Part shown: one piece after another, positions 43,717 to 52,798 of the stretch | How positions within the stretch are numbered: position 1 is the first letter of the stretch | Layout of the letters: the number at the start of each line of letters is the position of its first letter | From: UBA6168 sp039819485 | GTDB lineage: Bacteria > Bacteroidota > Bacteroidia > Chitinophagales > Saprospiraceae | Assembly: GCA_039819485.1 (NCBI GenBank) | Contig: JBCBRY010000002.1 | Location: 1-64,000, forward strand | Direction of reading: 5' to 3' | Length of the DNA: 64,000 nucleotides | The notes under the pieces: generated by a model | Told to the model about the DNA's origin: nothing | What the model saw: only the letters and a program-made list of their open reading frames with translations | The model's database searches: none | Made by a program: the position numbers and the translations under genes

Positions 43717-46700
43717 ACTTCACAAATCGTTCGGTAATTTCGGAGATGCCGTCGTCGATGGAAATAAAATAGATGCCGGAAGGTAAATCGGCGATTTCCA
43801 CCTGTTCCAGATTTTCACCTTTAACGGCCGCGTTTTTAAATTGGCCGACAATCCTTCCAGTGACATCCGCCAATTTGAACTGGACCATTTGTTCTTCGTC
43901 GGCCTGGTAGCGAATTTTTACCACTTCATTGGCGGGGTTGGGAAAAATTTCCACCAGTGCAAAGCCCGTTGGCTGATACTGCACCGAACGGACGGGGGAA
44001 TAGGATTCCGAGCCATCCAGGTCGACGATGCGGAGCCGGTAATAATTGATACCATAGAATGGACGTTCGTCCATCGCAGAATAGATTTGTTTATCCTGTG
44101 TGTCGCCTTCAGCCGTCACTTGTCTGAGTGGCTCATAATTGGTCCCGTCACGTGAGCGTTCCACCCAAAAATGGCTGGTATTCGTTTCACTGGCGGTTGC
44201 CCATTCGAGGTCCACTTGTTTGCGGTCATTTAGCGAAGCGGTAAAATCAATCAGCTCGACGGGGAGTGCTGAGGCGATGGTGACGATGTAGTCTTCTGAT
44301 TCGCCAAAATCATATCCATCATAAGCATTCGGGGGATAACCTGCCGATTGGTTCTGGCTCCTGATCCGCATGCGGGTATTCCCGATAGTGGCCCCGGCGG
44401 GTACTGCGACAGTACCCGTTTGCACGGCACCTGTACTAAACGGCAATTGGGTTTCCTCACCGGCATCGGAAAAGTCTCCATCTCCATTAAAATCAATATA
44501 AACAGAAACCCGTTGTTGGAAATTGCCAATAGTAACGGTAATGGTAGGCGTAGCCCCTTGCGTAATGGTGGGCACGTTTTGACCGGTTGTATAATCATTG
44601 TATCCGATCATATCAGTGCACGATGCATTATTGTTATCAAGTGTGCCAAATTGCACCCTTTCTATTCTAAAAAAGTTTCCGCCACCGATATCACAGTCCG
44701 TCACTTGTGGCAGGTCATAACAAACGCCGGTACAGGCTGCAATATTAATGGTGTAATCTTCCGTTTCACCAAAAGAAAATGCGGAACAGGCATCTGCCGC
44801 ATATCCACTGTTGCTGCCTCGTATTCGCATGCGGGTATTTCCGGGCAGCGCCGAAGCAGGCACGTTAATTACACCGGCCCGGTCGGCTGATCCAGGCATA
44901 TTTGGCAATTGGATTTCTTCATCCGGGTCGTCCATATCACCATCCTGATTAAAATCGATGAATATACTGTGCAATTGAGTGTATGACGGGTCGTCGATGT
45001 TCAATTGGAGGTAATTACCGGTACCGGCCGTCAGCGTGGGAATACTTTGACCAGACGTGTAATCACCATACCCGTTGGTCGAACAGGCATTATTCGCATT
45101 GTTCAAAACGTCCAGTTGCACTTCATCTATTTGGATAGTGGCACCACCAGAACAGGCACTACTACCGGGCGTGCAGTGACAGTTCATAAAATTCGCTTCC
45201 ATTGTCACCTCTAAACCTGTCGAATAGATGCTCTGCCCCGAACAACTGATCTCACAGCGGTACCAGGTACTTGATGATTGATTTGTCACGTAGGTACTGG
45301 AAGTTGCTCCCCCGATGTCGGTATAGCCTGAATTTGTTGGTGAGGATTGCCACTGAAAAGCATAGCCGGCCGCATACGCCTGGCTCATCGAAAGGGTAAA
45401 ATTATCGCCACTACAGACCGGGTTGGCTGAAGACTCGGTATTGCTGGTCTGAGGTGGACAGGCATCTAAAGTCCTCACTATTATACCTGTAGAATAGGCA
45501 GAAGAATTGCCACCGCAAACGGTCTGTACCTGCGCAGAATAAGTGGTATCGGCTGAAAGATTTTTAATCGTAAATGTAGTAGCGGTCGTATTTCCGTTGG
45601 TCCACGTTGAAGCCCCATTGATCTTATACTGGATATTATAGGCAGTTGCTCCGCTGACGGATGACCAGTTGAGGGTAAATTCATCGTCACCAATATTGGT
45701 AACGGTAACGTTAATGACCGAATCGCATGAGTAGCTCGGGCAATTGGCAGACAGGCAATTGAACTCGGTATTGTGATAATAGACCATCGTATCAACCACC
45801 TGTTCGTGGAAACCCTCCGTAAAACTTATGCCCGGTCCGCCTCCCAGATGGCAATAACTCATGATGGTTCCCGGATTGCCGGGTGTCTCGATCGGATTCG
45901 TACAACTTCCACCACAACTCGCTTCCGGAAACCCTGCATTCGGGCCACAACAATCGATCGGCCGATCACGATTACCGCCCCAAACGCAGGAATGTGTATG
46001 TGGCGCCCCGTGGTTGTGCCCCAGTTCATGTGTCAGCACCTCTACCGTCCAGGAATAGGTCGGGACATTTAGATAAGAATCGTCAATATTGGAATACCCG
46101 TATGGTGAAGTCCACGGACAGATAGCGGGGCGGTAGGCGATGCCGCCAATGTTATTTCCGCCCAATGCGCAGAGGTGGGCCAGGTCGCCCGTAAATGTAG
46201 TACGGATGGTTTCAAACTGAGCAAGTGCCGTTGATGAACTACTGGTGCTGTAATAATCCTGAGACACCCAAACATAAACCTGCGAAAGGTACATCCCCAG
46301 GTCGGCCAACTCTGGCTCGTTATTGAAAAGCGTTTTGACCTCGGCAAAAACGAGTGCCAAAAAGTTGACAGTCGCCGTCACACTCCCCTTGTTCTGATAC
46401 AGCGCATAGTCCGCTTCCAAAAACTGGCGGACACATTGCGGCAATGCCTTTTGCGCATTGATAGGTCCAAAAGTGGAAGGCGTGCTATTCATTTTAGGCA
46501 TCGGCAATTCATCGGCATGACATTCAAAAGAAAAACTACCGAGCAGGTCTTCATCAGCATACAGAATGTAGTCATCTTCATTTCCTTTCTCTTCTATACG
46601 CCCCAAAACAAGCGTGCTTTCATTGTCCATGGAAATTATGGCCGCTACCTCATCTTTAAAAACGCTCAGGGTCGCCACTGATTTATTTTTTCCTTTTAAA

Positions 46701-47125
46701 ATGCCCTGATAAAAAACACCCGGCGTGTACGGCACAGGCTCACCGTTGGAGGCACTGGTAATGACGGTAAAATCATCCGTGAGTACTTTGTGCCGAACCA
46801 GTTCCAGTTCAAGGGTACCATTTTTATAAGGTAATTCTAACTCCAGCGCCTCTGGTGCCGATTTGAGAAACAGGTTCCGGGCGTCTTTATCCAACGTGAG
46901 CAAAGTCGCTTCACTAACTGCCTGCTGGACGTTCTTATCCGTCAGTGTGGCATTTTGTTTTTTGAAAAAAGATACCTGTGCGAAAGATTTATCGCTCGAT
47001 TTAGCTGCCGCCACGATGTTGGCAATGTTTCCCGGAGTTGGGTTTTGGCTTAACAATACAGAGGTGCTGAGCCAAACTATCATGAAACAAAGCCCCAATG
47101 CCTTGGTGAGTAGTGTCTTATCCAT
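43712..47125 (-). CDS. Secreted metzincin metalloprotease with FN3, GEVED and T9SS sorting domains
   Basis: An 1137-residue secreted protease. After the signal peptide (LCFMIVWLSTSVLLSQNP) there is a propeptide of about 200 residues, then a reprolysin (M12B)-like catalytic domain with the zinc site HELGHNHGAPH at 366-376 (three His, catalytic Glu) and a downstream IMSYCHLGG with the Met-turn. It is followed by a fibronectin type III domain (INVTVTNIGDDEFTLNWSSV), an Ig-like part, two GEVED domains (SIFIDFNQDGDMDDPDEEIQ and VYIDFNGDGDFSDAGEETQL) and a type A T9SS sorting domain (FALVEIFPNPANEVVKIRYQ to TERFVKW). It is probably displayed or released at the cell surface and degrades extracellular protein. 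The stop lies within a heptamer array. It is a single gene with a long upstream gap. Confidence 0.93.
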   Translation of the reverse strand: MDKTLLTKALGLCFMIVWLSTSVLLSQNPTPGNIANIVAAAKSSDKSFAQVSFFKKQNATLTDKNVQQAVSEATLLTLDKDARNLFLKSAPEALELELPYKNGTLELELVRHKVLTDDFTVITSASNGEPVPYTPGVFYQGILKGKNKSVATLSVFKDEVAAIISMDNESTLVLGRIEEKGNEDDYILYADEDLLGSFSFECHADELPMPKMNSTPSTFGPINAQKALPQCVRQFLEADYALYQNKGSVTATVNFLALVFAEVKTLFNNEPELADLGMYLSQVYVWVSQDYYSTSSSSTALAQFETIRTTFTGDLAHLCALGGNNIGGIAYRPAICPWTSPYGYSNIDDSYLNVPTYSWTVEVLTHELGHNHGAPHTHSCVWGGNRDRPIDCCGPNAGFPEASCGGSCTNPIETPGNPGTIMSYCHLGGGPGISFTEGFHEQVVDTMVYYHNTEFNCLSANCPSYSCDSVINVTVTNIGDDEFTLNWSSVSGATAYNIQYKINGASTWTNGNTTATTFTIKNLSADTTYSAQVQTVCGGNSSAYSTGIIVRTLDACPPQTSNTESSANPVCSGDNFTLSMSQAYAAGYAFQWQSSPTNSGYTDIGGATSSTYVTNQSSSTWYRCEISCSGQSIYSTGLEVTMEANFMNCHCTPGSSACSGGATIQIDEVQLDVLNNANNACSTNGYGDYTSGQSIPTLTAGTGNYLQLNIDDPSYTQLHSIFIDFNQDGDMDDPDEEIQLPNMPGSADRAGVINVPASALPGNTRMRIRGSNSGYAADACSAFSFGETEDYTINIAACTGVCYDLPQVTDCDIGGGNFFRIERVQFGTLDNNNASCTDMIGYNDYTTGQNVPTITQGATPTITVTIGNFQQRVSVYIDFNGDGDFSDAGEETQLPFSTGAVQTGTVAVPAGATIGNTRMRIRSQNQSAGYPPNAYDGYDFGESEDYIVTIASALPVELIDFTASLNDRKQVDLEWATASETNTSHFWVERSRDGTNYEPLRQVTAEGDTQDKQIYSAMDERPFYGINYYRLRIVDLDGSESYSPVRSVQYQPTGFALVEIFPNPANEVVKIRYQADEEQMVQFKLADVTGRIVGQFKNAAVKGENLEQVEIADLPSGIYFISIDDGISEITERFVKW

Positions 47126-47682
47126 TATTCAAAATTTTGTTCTTGCTAAATATTAATAGGTGTTCCGGTGTATTGGTGAAATAGCAGCGTAAGTGGTTTG
47201 GTGAAATGCCTTTAAATGGTAGGTCTGGTTCAAAATTAGTAAAACATACCTCAATTCCTGCACACCTAAGAGCAAAACATTTCGCAACAAGTGATATTCG
47301 ACATGTATTTGAATTTCTATCCAAGTTGGGTGATCATGCTCCTATCATGCTTAAGAGCTACAACGCATAGTCATATTTTATTGTTCGTTTTTCAGCCATG
47401 ACCATCGCTATATTTTGACATTGTTTCAAATAACCGTTTTTATAAATTCTTGGTGGTCAAATACAAAAAAATAATGGCCACCGCAGAGTACGGTGACCAT
47501 TCTATTTTCATGATTTACAAAAAAACAGCTTTATTCTTTTTGGTAGAGGCAGGCTTGGCGGTAACACCGCCTTGGAACGGGGGGTACCGCCGGGGTTGCT
47601 CCTAAGTCGGCAATTCAGGACAATTGGAAAATAAATAGATACCTGCCAAAAGTCCCGCTACCTTCTACCCTTTACCGGCAGA
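47126..47682. other. Intergenic region, 557 bp, with possible decayed ORF
   Basis: A short frame at 47206-47370 (+) encodes 54 residues beginning MPLNGRSGSKLVKHTSIP, with a possible continuation upstream broken by TAG at 47182. I cannot assign it and it may be chance. A small hairpin is at about 47474-47500 and GGCGGTAACACCGCC at 47556-47570. No RNA gene seen. Confidence 0.4.
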
Positions 47683-48444
47683 CTACCCAACCGGCTGATA
47701 TATTCGACTGATCAGATTATTGATCACGTAGGATTTGGAACGGGAATAAAAGGTGTCCATTTCCTTTAAGTAGCGGTGGTATAAAAAATTCAACACCAAC
47801 CCGGTCAGCAATGCCACCAAAGTAGTATCAAAGGCCAGGTTCAAGCTACGGGTCACTTCCGGCATACCTTCCACTGTCTTGGCCAGATGCGCCATCCCAA
47901 TCGACGAGGACAGTCCCAGCAAGGTGCCAATAAAACCAAGTGAAATAATGGCCCCCAATAAATAGCGTACGATTTCCAGGTCGGACTCCATCTCTTCTTT
48001 ACTGTTGTTGACCTGGGCATTAAAAACCTGAAGGGTTTCCCCTACATTCTGCTCGTTGCGGTATTGGGTACAGGCCTTTTTGATAAAATCACCGACCATT
48101 GAAAACTGGCCGCCCTTTTCCATATTGATGGTATTCAATTTAATTTGTGCCACTTCCTCCGGTGTCAGGACCAACTGGTCTTGCTCGGGCAACAAGCCAT
48201 ATTTAAAGGCATTAAATTGCTGTTTCAAAAATTTTCTTTTTGATAATAATTCGAAAATGCTGTAAAAAAACACAGCATAGATACTGACCTGGATATAACC
48301 GCTCGTAGTCCCGCCCAACAATTCCACCATCCGCTCCATGCCCGAACCGGCAGGTGCCATATTACCAAGGAAGATCAACAATAACCAAATGCCAATGGCA
48401 GAGGCCACACTAAAGATGATTTGCAAACGCTTTGTATTAAACAT
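47683..48444 (-). CDS. MotA/TolQ/ExbB-family proton-channel protein
   Basis: A 253-residue inner-membrane protein. Four hydrophobic segments are seen: LQIIFSVASAIGIWLLLIFL (about 7-27), GYIQVSIYAVFFYSIFELL (about 49-67), then the pair that defines the family, YLLGAIISLGFIGTLLGLSS (about 158-177) and LNLAFDTTLVALLTGLVLNF (about 199-218). The G-x-x-G-T-x-x-G signature in ISLGFIGTLLGLSS and the T-T-x-x-A-L in FDTTLVALLTG match ExbB/TolQ. Such proteins form a pentameric stator driven by proton flow with an ExbD/TolR/MotB partner. The gene just upstream (48564-49460) encodes a protein with the matching Asp-bearing helix. It differs from canonical ExbB by its N-terminal helices and acidic loop. It ends a four-gene run. 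Confidence 0.85.
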   Translation of the reverse strand: MFNTKRLQIIFSVASAIGIWLLLIFLGNMAPAGSGMERMVELLGGTTSGYIQVSIYAVFFYSIFELLSKRKFLKQQFNAFKYGLLPEQDQLVLTPEEVAQIKLNTINMEKGGQFSMVGDFIKKACTQYRNEQNVGETLQVFNAQVNNSKEEMESDLEIVRYLLGAIISLGFIGTLLGLSSSIGMAHLAKTVEGMPEVTRSLNLAFDTTLVALLTGLVLNFLYHRYLKEMDTFYSRSKSYVINNLISRIYQPVG

Positions 48445-48563
48445 AATTTATTATTTTTTACAAGTTGATTTCAGGTGGATAAAAAATTGACAGATCATTA
48501 TTCAGTGAATTAATATCAGCTTTTTATCGACCTGAAATCATCATGGTATAAACCCATTAAAAT

Positions 48564-49460
48564 TTATTTTTTCAAAACATACGTCCCATCGCTCTTGATG
48601 ATTACCGTAGCAAGGAGGGTACGTCCTTTTCCGAGTTCTATTTTCTTAGAATAATTCTCTCCGCGTTCCTGGCCTTTTGCGTCTTTGGTATACACCAGTC
48701 CTTTTACATAAACGCTTTTAGAATTCTTTTTACTTTCCTTAAACTCCGCATATATTTTGTATTCGCCCGGAATAATTTTATCGAATTGGCGAACGGCTTC
48801 GAGGGTCGTCCTCAGGTCGTTGCCAAATAATTTATTCCTTGATTTACCACTGTCCCAATAACCGATTTTGTTGTCTTTTTTATTGCCACCGTACACACAG
48901 CTATTTCCTTTACAGACAAATAAATCGACGTTGTCGTCCTTGCTGCCCCAGCGTATTTCCAAGGACACATTGGCGGGTACCGACGGCGAATCGCCTTTGA
49001 AAACAGGCGGCGCCGGAGGTGCCGGTTTAGGCGGTGCCGGATCGGGGACCGGCTCCTTCTTTTTCGGGATATTGGGCTTGGGTGCCGGCTTTTTCGCCGG
49101 CTTTTTGGCTGGCGGCTGGTTCACCGGTTTTTTCGGCTTTTTTGGTTCTGGCTTGGGCAATGGCCGAGGCTCATTGTACACATATTTGCCTTTGGGCTGC
49201 TCGGCTGGTTTGGGCAGATCTTTGTAAGCCAATAAAACCGTCATCAAGGTATCGCCTTCCGATTTTACCAAAAGGCTATCGTGCAGATCGCCATGTATTT
49301 TCATTTGCGTGGTATCAAAATAGACCATCGCTTGCCGGACTTTGGCGGCCGATTCCCCTCCGCGTGGTGTGATGATGAAGAGGAATATTATGGCTCCCAA
49401 AGCGCTTGTCAATAAATCCAACAAGGACAAACTGAAAAGCTGTTTCGTTCTTCTTGACAT
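48564..49460 (-). CDS. ExbD-like stator protein with TonB-like Pro/Lys linker and YfaP-like C-terminal domain
   Basis: A 298-residue protein. Residues 10-31 are a single helix, SLSLLDLLTSALGAIIFLFI, with Asp15 at the position of the proton-carrying Asp in ExbD, TolR and MotB. A short soluble segment follows, then a linker of about 60 residues (about 85-150) built of Pro and Lys (KPEPKKPKKPVNQPPAKKPA and similar), the composition seen in TonB and TolA. The C-terminal domain (about 160-298) starts VSLEIRWGSKDDNVDLFVCK, a beta-rich pattern that recalls the YfaP/DUF2135 group, and ends GTYVLKK. I see no OmpA-type peptidoglycan-binding motif. Together with the ExbB-like protein downstream it could form a proton-driven machine whose arm ends in a sensing or binding domain. 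Assignment of the C-terminal domain is tentative. Confidence 0.7.
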   Translation of the reverse strand: MSRRTKQLFSLSLLDLLTSALGAIIFLFIITPRGGESAAKVRQAMVYFDTTQMKIHGDLHDSLLVKSEGDTLMTVLLAYKDLPKPAEQPKGKYVYNEPRPLPKPEPKKPKKPVNQPPAKKPAKKPAPKPNIPKKKEPVPDPAPPKPAPPAPPVFKGDSPSVPANVSLEIRWGSKDDNVDLFVCKGNSCVYGGNKKDNKIGYWDSGKSRNKLFGNDLRTTLEAVRQFDKIIPGEYKIYAEFKESKKNSKSVYVKGLVYTKDAKGQERGENYSKKIELGKGRTLLATVIIKSDGTYVLKK

Positions 49461-49475
49461 AGCTGTTTTTTTATT

Positions 49476-49541
49476 GGTAGATGGATGATGGCAGAGGGTG
49501 GAGAGATAAATGTCCCTATACGCCCTACCTTCTGTCCTCTA
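49476..49541. repeat. Weak inverted GGTAGA/TCTACC-type arms
   Basis: GGTAGATGGATGATGGCAGA (from 49476) and CCTACCTTCTGTCCTCTAC (to 49541) are broadly complementary with several mismatches. It lies between the ExbD-like gene's start and the zinc-ribbon gene's stop. It resembles the 7927-8003 array in word and design. Confidence 0.4.
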
Positions 49542-49547
49542 CTTTTT

Positions 49548-49814
49548 TCACCCCACCTTTCTAAAAAGCTGGATCGATTTATTCGGAATTAATTTTGGCA
49601 TTGAAGTGGCCATCGGAAACCGGCAGTGCTGGCAGTGTGCCCCTTCTCCCGGATGAAAACTTCCACAATTGGTGCATTGAATATTTTTTGTCGGCACATC
49701 CGGCACTTCTTCTACCGAGTTCGACAATGGCGTGAAATCTCCGTACATATTGCAAGTATTGCACTTAATGGCGGTCACTTCATTGATCGTATTACAATTA
49801 TTACAGGTTTTCAT
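49548..49814 (-). CDS. Double zinc-ribbon protein
   Basis: An 88-residue protein with two zinc ribbons: CNNCNTINEVTAIKCNTCNM (CxxC...CxxC, residues 4-23) and CTNCGSFHPGEGAHCQHC (CxxC...CxxC, about 47-64). A short acidic spacer lies between them. There is no membrane helix or signal peptide, so it should be cytoplasmic; the C-terminal tail is SMPKLIPNKSIQLFRKVG. Double zinc ribbons of this size bind nucleic acid or protein partners. It sits between the outer-membrane barrel gene and the ExbD-like gene on the same strand, 88 bp from the latter, and may regulate or assemble with that cluster. The exact role is not known. Confidence 0.78.
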   Translation of the reverse strand: MKTCNNCNTINEVTAIKCNTCNMYGDFTPLSNSVEEVPDVPTKNIQCTNCGSFHPGEGAHCQHCRFPMATSMPKLIPNKSIQLFRKVG

Positions 49815-49822
49815 TTTTGACT

Positions 49823-49893
49823 TGGTTGTTAGTTGTTGTTGGTTGATTGTTGGTTGTTGATTGGGAGATCAATCAACAACCAACAACTAATCA
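49823..49893. repeat. Inverted GGTTGTTG / CAACAACC arms
   Basis: The left arm is a mix of GGTTGTTAGTTGTTGTTGG and GGTTGATTGTTGGTTGTTGA (49823-49866). The right arm, AATCAACAACCAACAACTAA and a few more bases (from 49871), is its complement. It lies between the zinc-ribbon start and the stop of the barrel gene, touching the latter. Confidence 0.6.
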
Positions 49894-50637
49894 ATACTTA
49901 TCCGCAAAATTGAAGTGGTACTCGTACCCGACGGTGAACATCGTCGAGCGGCTGATTTGATTTCCGTCGTACAGCTGGAAAAAATCGTTGGCATCTTTAT
50001 ATCTTGGATTAAATATATCCCCGGTACCAAAATCCCACGTTACATTAAAGGTCAGTTTGCTGCGGCTATTTAAATCAACGAACAGGCCTGGTGACAATTG
50101 AAATCCAACTTGTACCCCTTTATAATCTTCATTTACACCTTCACCAAAACCAATTTTATAATTCTGAAATTCTGTTTCATCCGTCCCAAAAAATTCAGTG
50201 GTTTCATCCAGGTTTCCATCCAGTCCAAAATTAAAGGAAGGTCCAGCGGAAATCATCCAGCCAATATTGCTGGCCATGTATTCGCGGTAACCGAGGTGTA
50301 CCGGCACACTGATAAAATGCAGTTTTTCTTCGGCCGTAAAATAACCGATGGAGCCATCGTCATCAAAATTATCGGTCTGGTACTGTCCTCCTTTTTGAAT
50401 ATACTGGACACCGGTGCTGATGGTCCATTTATTAAGTTGAAGCCCCATATCAAAACCACCGTTCATTCCAAAAACACCATTCGATGTGGGGTACAATTCT
50501 TTTAAATCTTCAGTGAATTTATATTTGGAAATATTCGCTCCACCGCGTGCGCCCAAATAAAAAGAACTCTGTTGGGCCATTGCATCAGTAAAACCAAAAG
50601 TGGTCAAAAAAGCCAGGATCAAAAGCAATTGTTTCAT
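49891..50637 (-). CDS. Outer-membrane beta-barrel protein (PorT/OMP_b-brl family)
   Basis: A 248-residue protein with signal peptide (KQLLLILAFLTTFGFTDAMA, then QQSS) and a small barrel. Alternating strands are clear: SSFYLGARGGANISKYKF at the front, FGMNGGFDMGLQLNKWTIST, LHFISVPVHLGYREYMASN, and a C-terminal STMFTVGYEYHFNFADKY ending in an aromatic pattern as needed for BamA insertion. It resembles the PorT/outer-membrane-beta-barrel group of about 200-250 residues. It is the first gene of a run on the minus strand with the zinc ribbon, ExbD-like and ExbB-like genes (gaps of 76, 87 and 119 bp), so it may be the outer-membrane partner of that motor. This link is inferred from order alone. Confidence 0.85.
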   Translation of the reverse strand: MKQLLLILAFLTTFGFTDAMAQQSSFYLGARGGANISKYKFTEDLKELYPTSNGVFGMNGGFDMGLQLNKWTISTGVQYIQKGGQYQTDNFDDDGSIGYFTAEEKLHFISVPVHLGYREYMASNIGWMISAGPSFNFGLDGNLDETTEFFGTDETEFQNYKIGFGEGVNEDYKGVQVGFQLSPGLFVDLNSRSKLTFNVTWDFGTGDIFNPRYKDANDFFQLYDGNQISRSTMFTVGYEYHFNFADKY

Positions 50638-50670
50638 AACTGTAGATTTTTATTTGTTAGAAAATTTGTG

Positions 50671-50756
50671 AGGAGTCAGGTTTCAGGTTTCAGGAGTCAG
50701 TTTTGTATTTCTAAAGGACTTTATATCTGCATCCTGAAACCTGAACCCTGACTCCT
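50671..50756. repeat. 24-bp inverted repeat of AGGTTTC/GAAACCT words
   Basis: AGGAGTCAGGTTTCAGGTTT (from 50671, arm to 50694) and its complement CTGAAACCTGAACCCTGACT (within 50733-50756) differ at one base. The left arm is a tandem of AGGTTTC. It lies upstream of the barrel gene. Confidence 0.65.
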
Positions 50757-51017
50757 TAACCGCTCTGCGTTTCACACAACAAATGGACGCTTTTAAAATG
50801 TTAAGCACTGTTATGGCCTTCTTGTAATTTCGTTAACTAAAGGGTTTTAATAGAATATTAGGAGGTGTAAACAAAATGTTATTGAGCTTCCTACAATTTT
50901 CATAAAATACTGAATATCAAATATTTAAAAATAAATATACCGATCAAAATATTGCACTTTGACAATTAAAAAAATAAAAACCGTCATTATTAATTTTTAT
51001 AAAAAAATAAAAAGTAG

Positions 51018-51088
51018 CTCGGATTGACAATCCGAGAAGGGGGCTCGGATTGACAATCCGAGAAGGGGGCTCGGATTAACAATCCGAG
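51018..51088. repeat. Tandem CTCGGATTG/CAATCCGAG palindrome array
   Basis: Three copies of the 19-bp palindrome at 51018, 51044 and 51070, spaced 26 bp by AAGGGGG. It is the same word as at 38811-38947. It lies between the barrel gene's upstream region and the stop of the GH28 gene at 51109. Confidence 0.75.
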
Positions 51089-51108
51089 TTACTTTGGTCT
51101 TTTTCGAG

Positions 51109-52611
51109 TTACTTTAGACGAAGCACATTTTTATCTTTTTTGATTTTTTCATTTTTCACATCATGCAGGATAATATGTTCCGGTTTATTTTCACCTTCTA
51201 TTTTTAATTTACAGATTTCCAACTGATCCACATCATCAAAAACCATCGGAGAGCGATAATCTGGCTCTTCTATTTTTATTACAATATTTTCCATTTTCAG
51301 TCCAGTTACATGCCGTACATAAAAACCCCAGGCCGGTAGCTCGCGGAACATAGAAAATTCAGGGTAATCTGCTATTTTTTCCGGCACATCCTCCAATCGG
51401 GAAAGGGGCAAATTGGCCAATCCATTATTGCCTCTTCCCGGGTAGGTAATTTCAATATTTTCCAAAAGCACATGCTCCACCGGATGTCCGGGAATGCCGG
51501 TAATGGAAGAAGGAAAGGTATTATGAAAAAAAGGCAGTGCGGGACCGCGAATTTCATATTTATAGTCGGGCCTTTCGAAGGGTACTTGCACTTTTACATT
51601 TTTAATGGTAACATTTTTTAAAATGCCTGGCGGCCTTTTTTTACTTCGGTCCCCCAAGCGGATAAATATTGGATTGCCTGTATTTTCAGCTTCTATATTT
51701 TGCACCAATATATTTTCACAGATACCACCATCCACAACTTCTATAGCGATGGCAGAGCGAAAAGTATCATAGACTTTAATGTTCTCAATCACCACATTTT
51801 TGAACCCACCGTGCGACACTGTCCCAAACTTGACCGCGCTGGCACTCGAACGCACCGTACAATTAGCGATGTAAATACTGTCGCAATCATGTTCCGGATA
51901 TTGTGATTTTATACAAATCCCATCATCGGCAGCATTGACAAAACAATTGGTGACCTGAACGTTTTTACAGTCCTGAATATCGATTCCGTCATTGTTCCAA
52001 TAAGCATCGCTATCGACGGTGATATTATCAATTATTACATTTTCACAAACGTCGTAGGTCTGTACCCAGCAGGCAGCATTTTTAATAGTGACATCCGTGA
52101 CGCTGACATTTTTGCATTTGACAAATTCGATGTTCTGTGGGCGCAAATAATATTTAGGGCGCATTTCCACAAAATTATACCTTGCACTATCGATTTGTCC
52201 TGCGTAAAAAAGGCTGTCGATGTGCAGCGCCAATTTCCTCCCCTGCCCGTCGATGGTTCCCTCGCCGCTGATACCAATGTTTTGCTGACCATTTGCCATG
52301 ACCAACCCTTTCCACCGGCTTATTTTTAAGTAGTCGTCGGGATCCGTACTGCCCAACAAAACTGCTCCGTCCATTAAATGTAGCTCAACATTTGATTTTA
52401 AAACAATGGTGCCCGACAGGAACCGGCCAGCTGAAAAAACAACTCTCCCACCTCCATCCTCATGGGCTGAATCTATGGCTTTTTGAATGGCCTTGGTGTT
52501 CATGGTTTTTCCATCGGGCACTGCGCCGAACTGTACGACTCTATAATCTTTCTGGCAAAAAATCATTAGTGGCATCAGCTGTAACAGGAAAAAGAAAATT
52601 GATCTTTTCAT
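51109..52611 (-). CDS. GH28 polygalacturonase-like glycoside hydrolase
   Basis: A 500-residue secreted beta-helix hydrolase. Signal peptide: SIFFFLLQLMPLMIFCQ. The N-terminal YRVVQFGAVPDGKTMNTKAI is the standard pectin-lyase-fold opening. GH28 catalytic Asp residues are seen in NNDGIDIQD (about 206-214) and ADDGICIKS (about 227-235), with His in VSHGGFKNVVI (about 264) as the third motif. These are the NxD, DD and GHG equivalents. Members cleave galacturonic-acid or rhamnogalacturonan bonds in pectin and some act on other glycans; the precise substrate is not known. The Cys at the cleavage site (FCQ) could be a lipobox, giving a lipoprotein, but the context is weak. A single gene. Confidence 0.9.
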   Translation of the reverse strand: MKRSIFFFLLQLMPLMIFCQKDYRVVQFGAVPDGKTMNTKAIQKAIDSAHEDGGGRVVFSAGRFLSGTIVLKSNVELHLMDGAVLLGSTDPDDYLKISRWKGLVMANGQQNIGISGEGTIDGQGRKLALHIDSLFYAGQIDSARYNFVEMRPKYYLRPQNIEFVKCKNVSVTDVTIKNAACWVQTYDVCENVIIDNITVDSDAYWNNDGIDIQDCKNVQVTNCFVNAADDGICIKSQYPEHDCDSIYIANCTVRSSASAVKFGTVSHGGFKNVVIENIKVYDTFRSAIAIEVVDGGICENILVQNIEAENTGNPIFIRLGDRSKKRPPGILKNVTIKNVKVQVPFERPDYKYEIRGPALPFFHNTFPSSITGIPGHPVEHVLLENIEITYPGRGNNGLANLPLSRLEDVPEKIADYPEFSMFRELPAWGFYVRHVTGLKMENIVIKIEEPDYRSPMVFDDVDQLEICKLKIEGENKPEHIILHDVKNEKIKKDKNVLRLK

Positions 52612-52798
52612 TAAAACTATTTTATTTATTTGTCATTTTAGGGTTGAAGCGGTGGTCCCCCTTTTTCAAAAAAACAAAATTACGGAAATGATTAACTTGT
52701 CGGGCGGGAACTGAAAGCAGGAGAAAAAATAAAAATTATAAACACCTAAAAGATTTTCAAACAACTTCACAGTCATTGATCCCCATGACAGCAAAATA

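Noticed and set aside
47683..49460. Reading the ExbB/ExbD-like pair as a Zorya defence system
   Set aside because: The ZorA-type long helical tail, ZorB-type peptidoglycan-binding domain and the ZorC/D/E genes are all missing.
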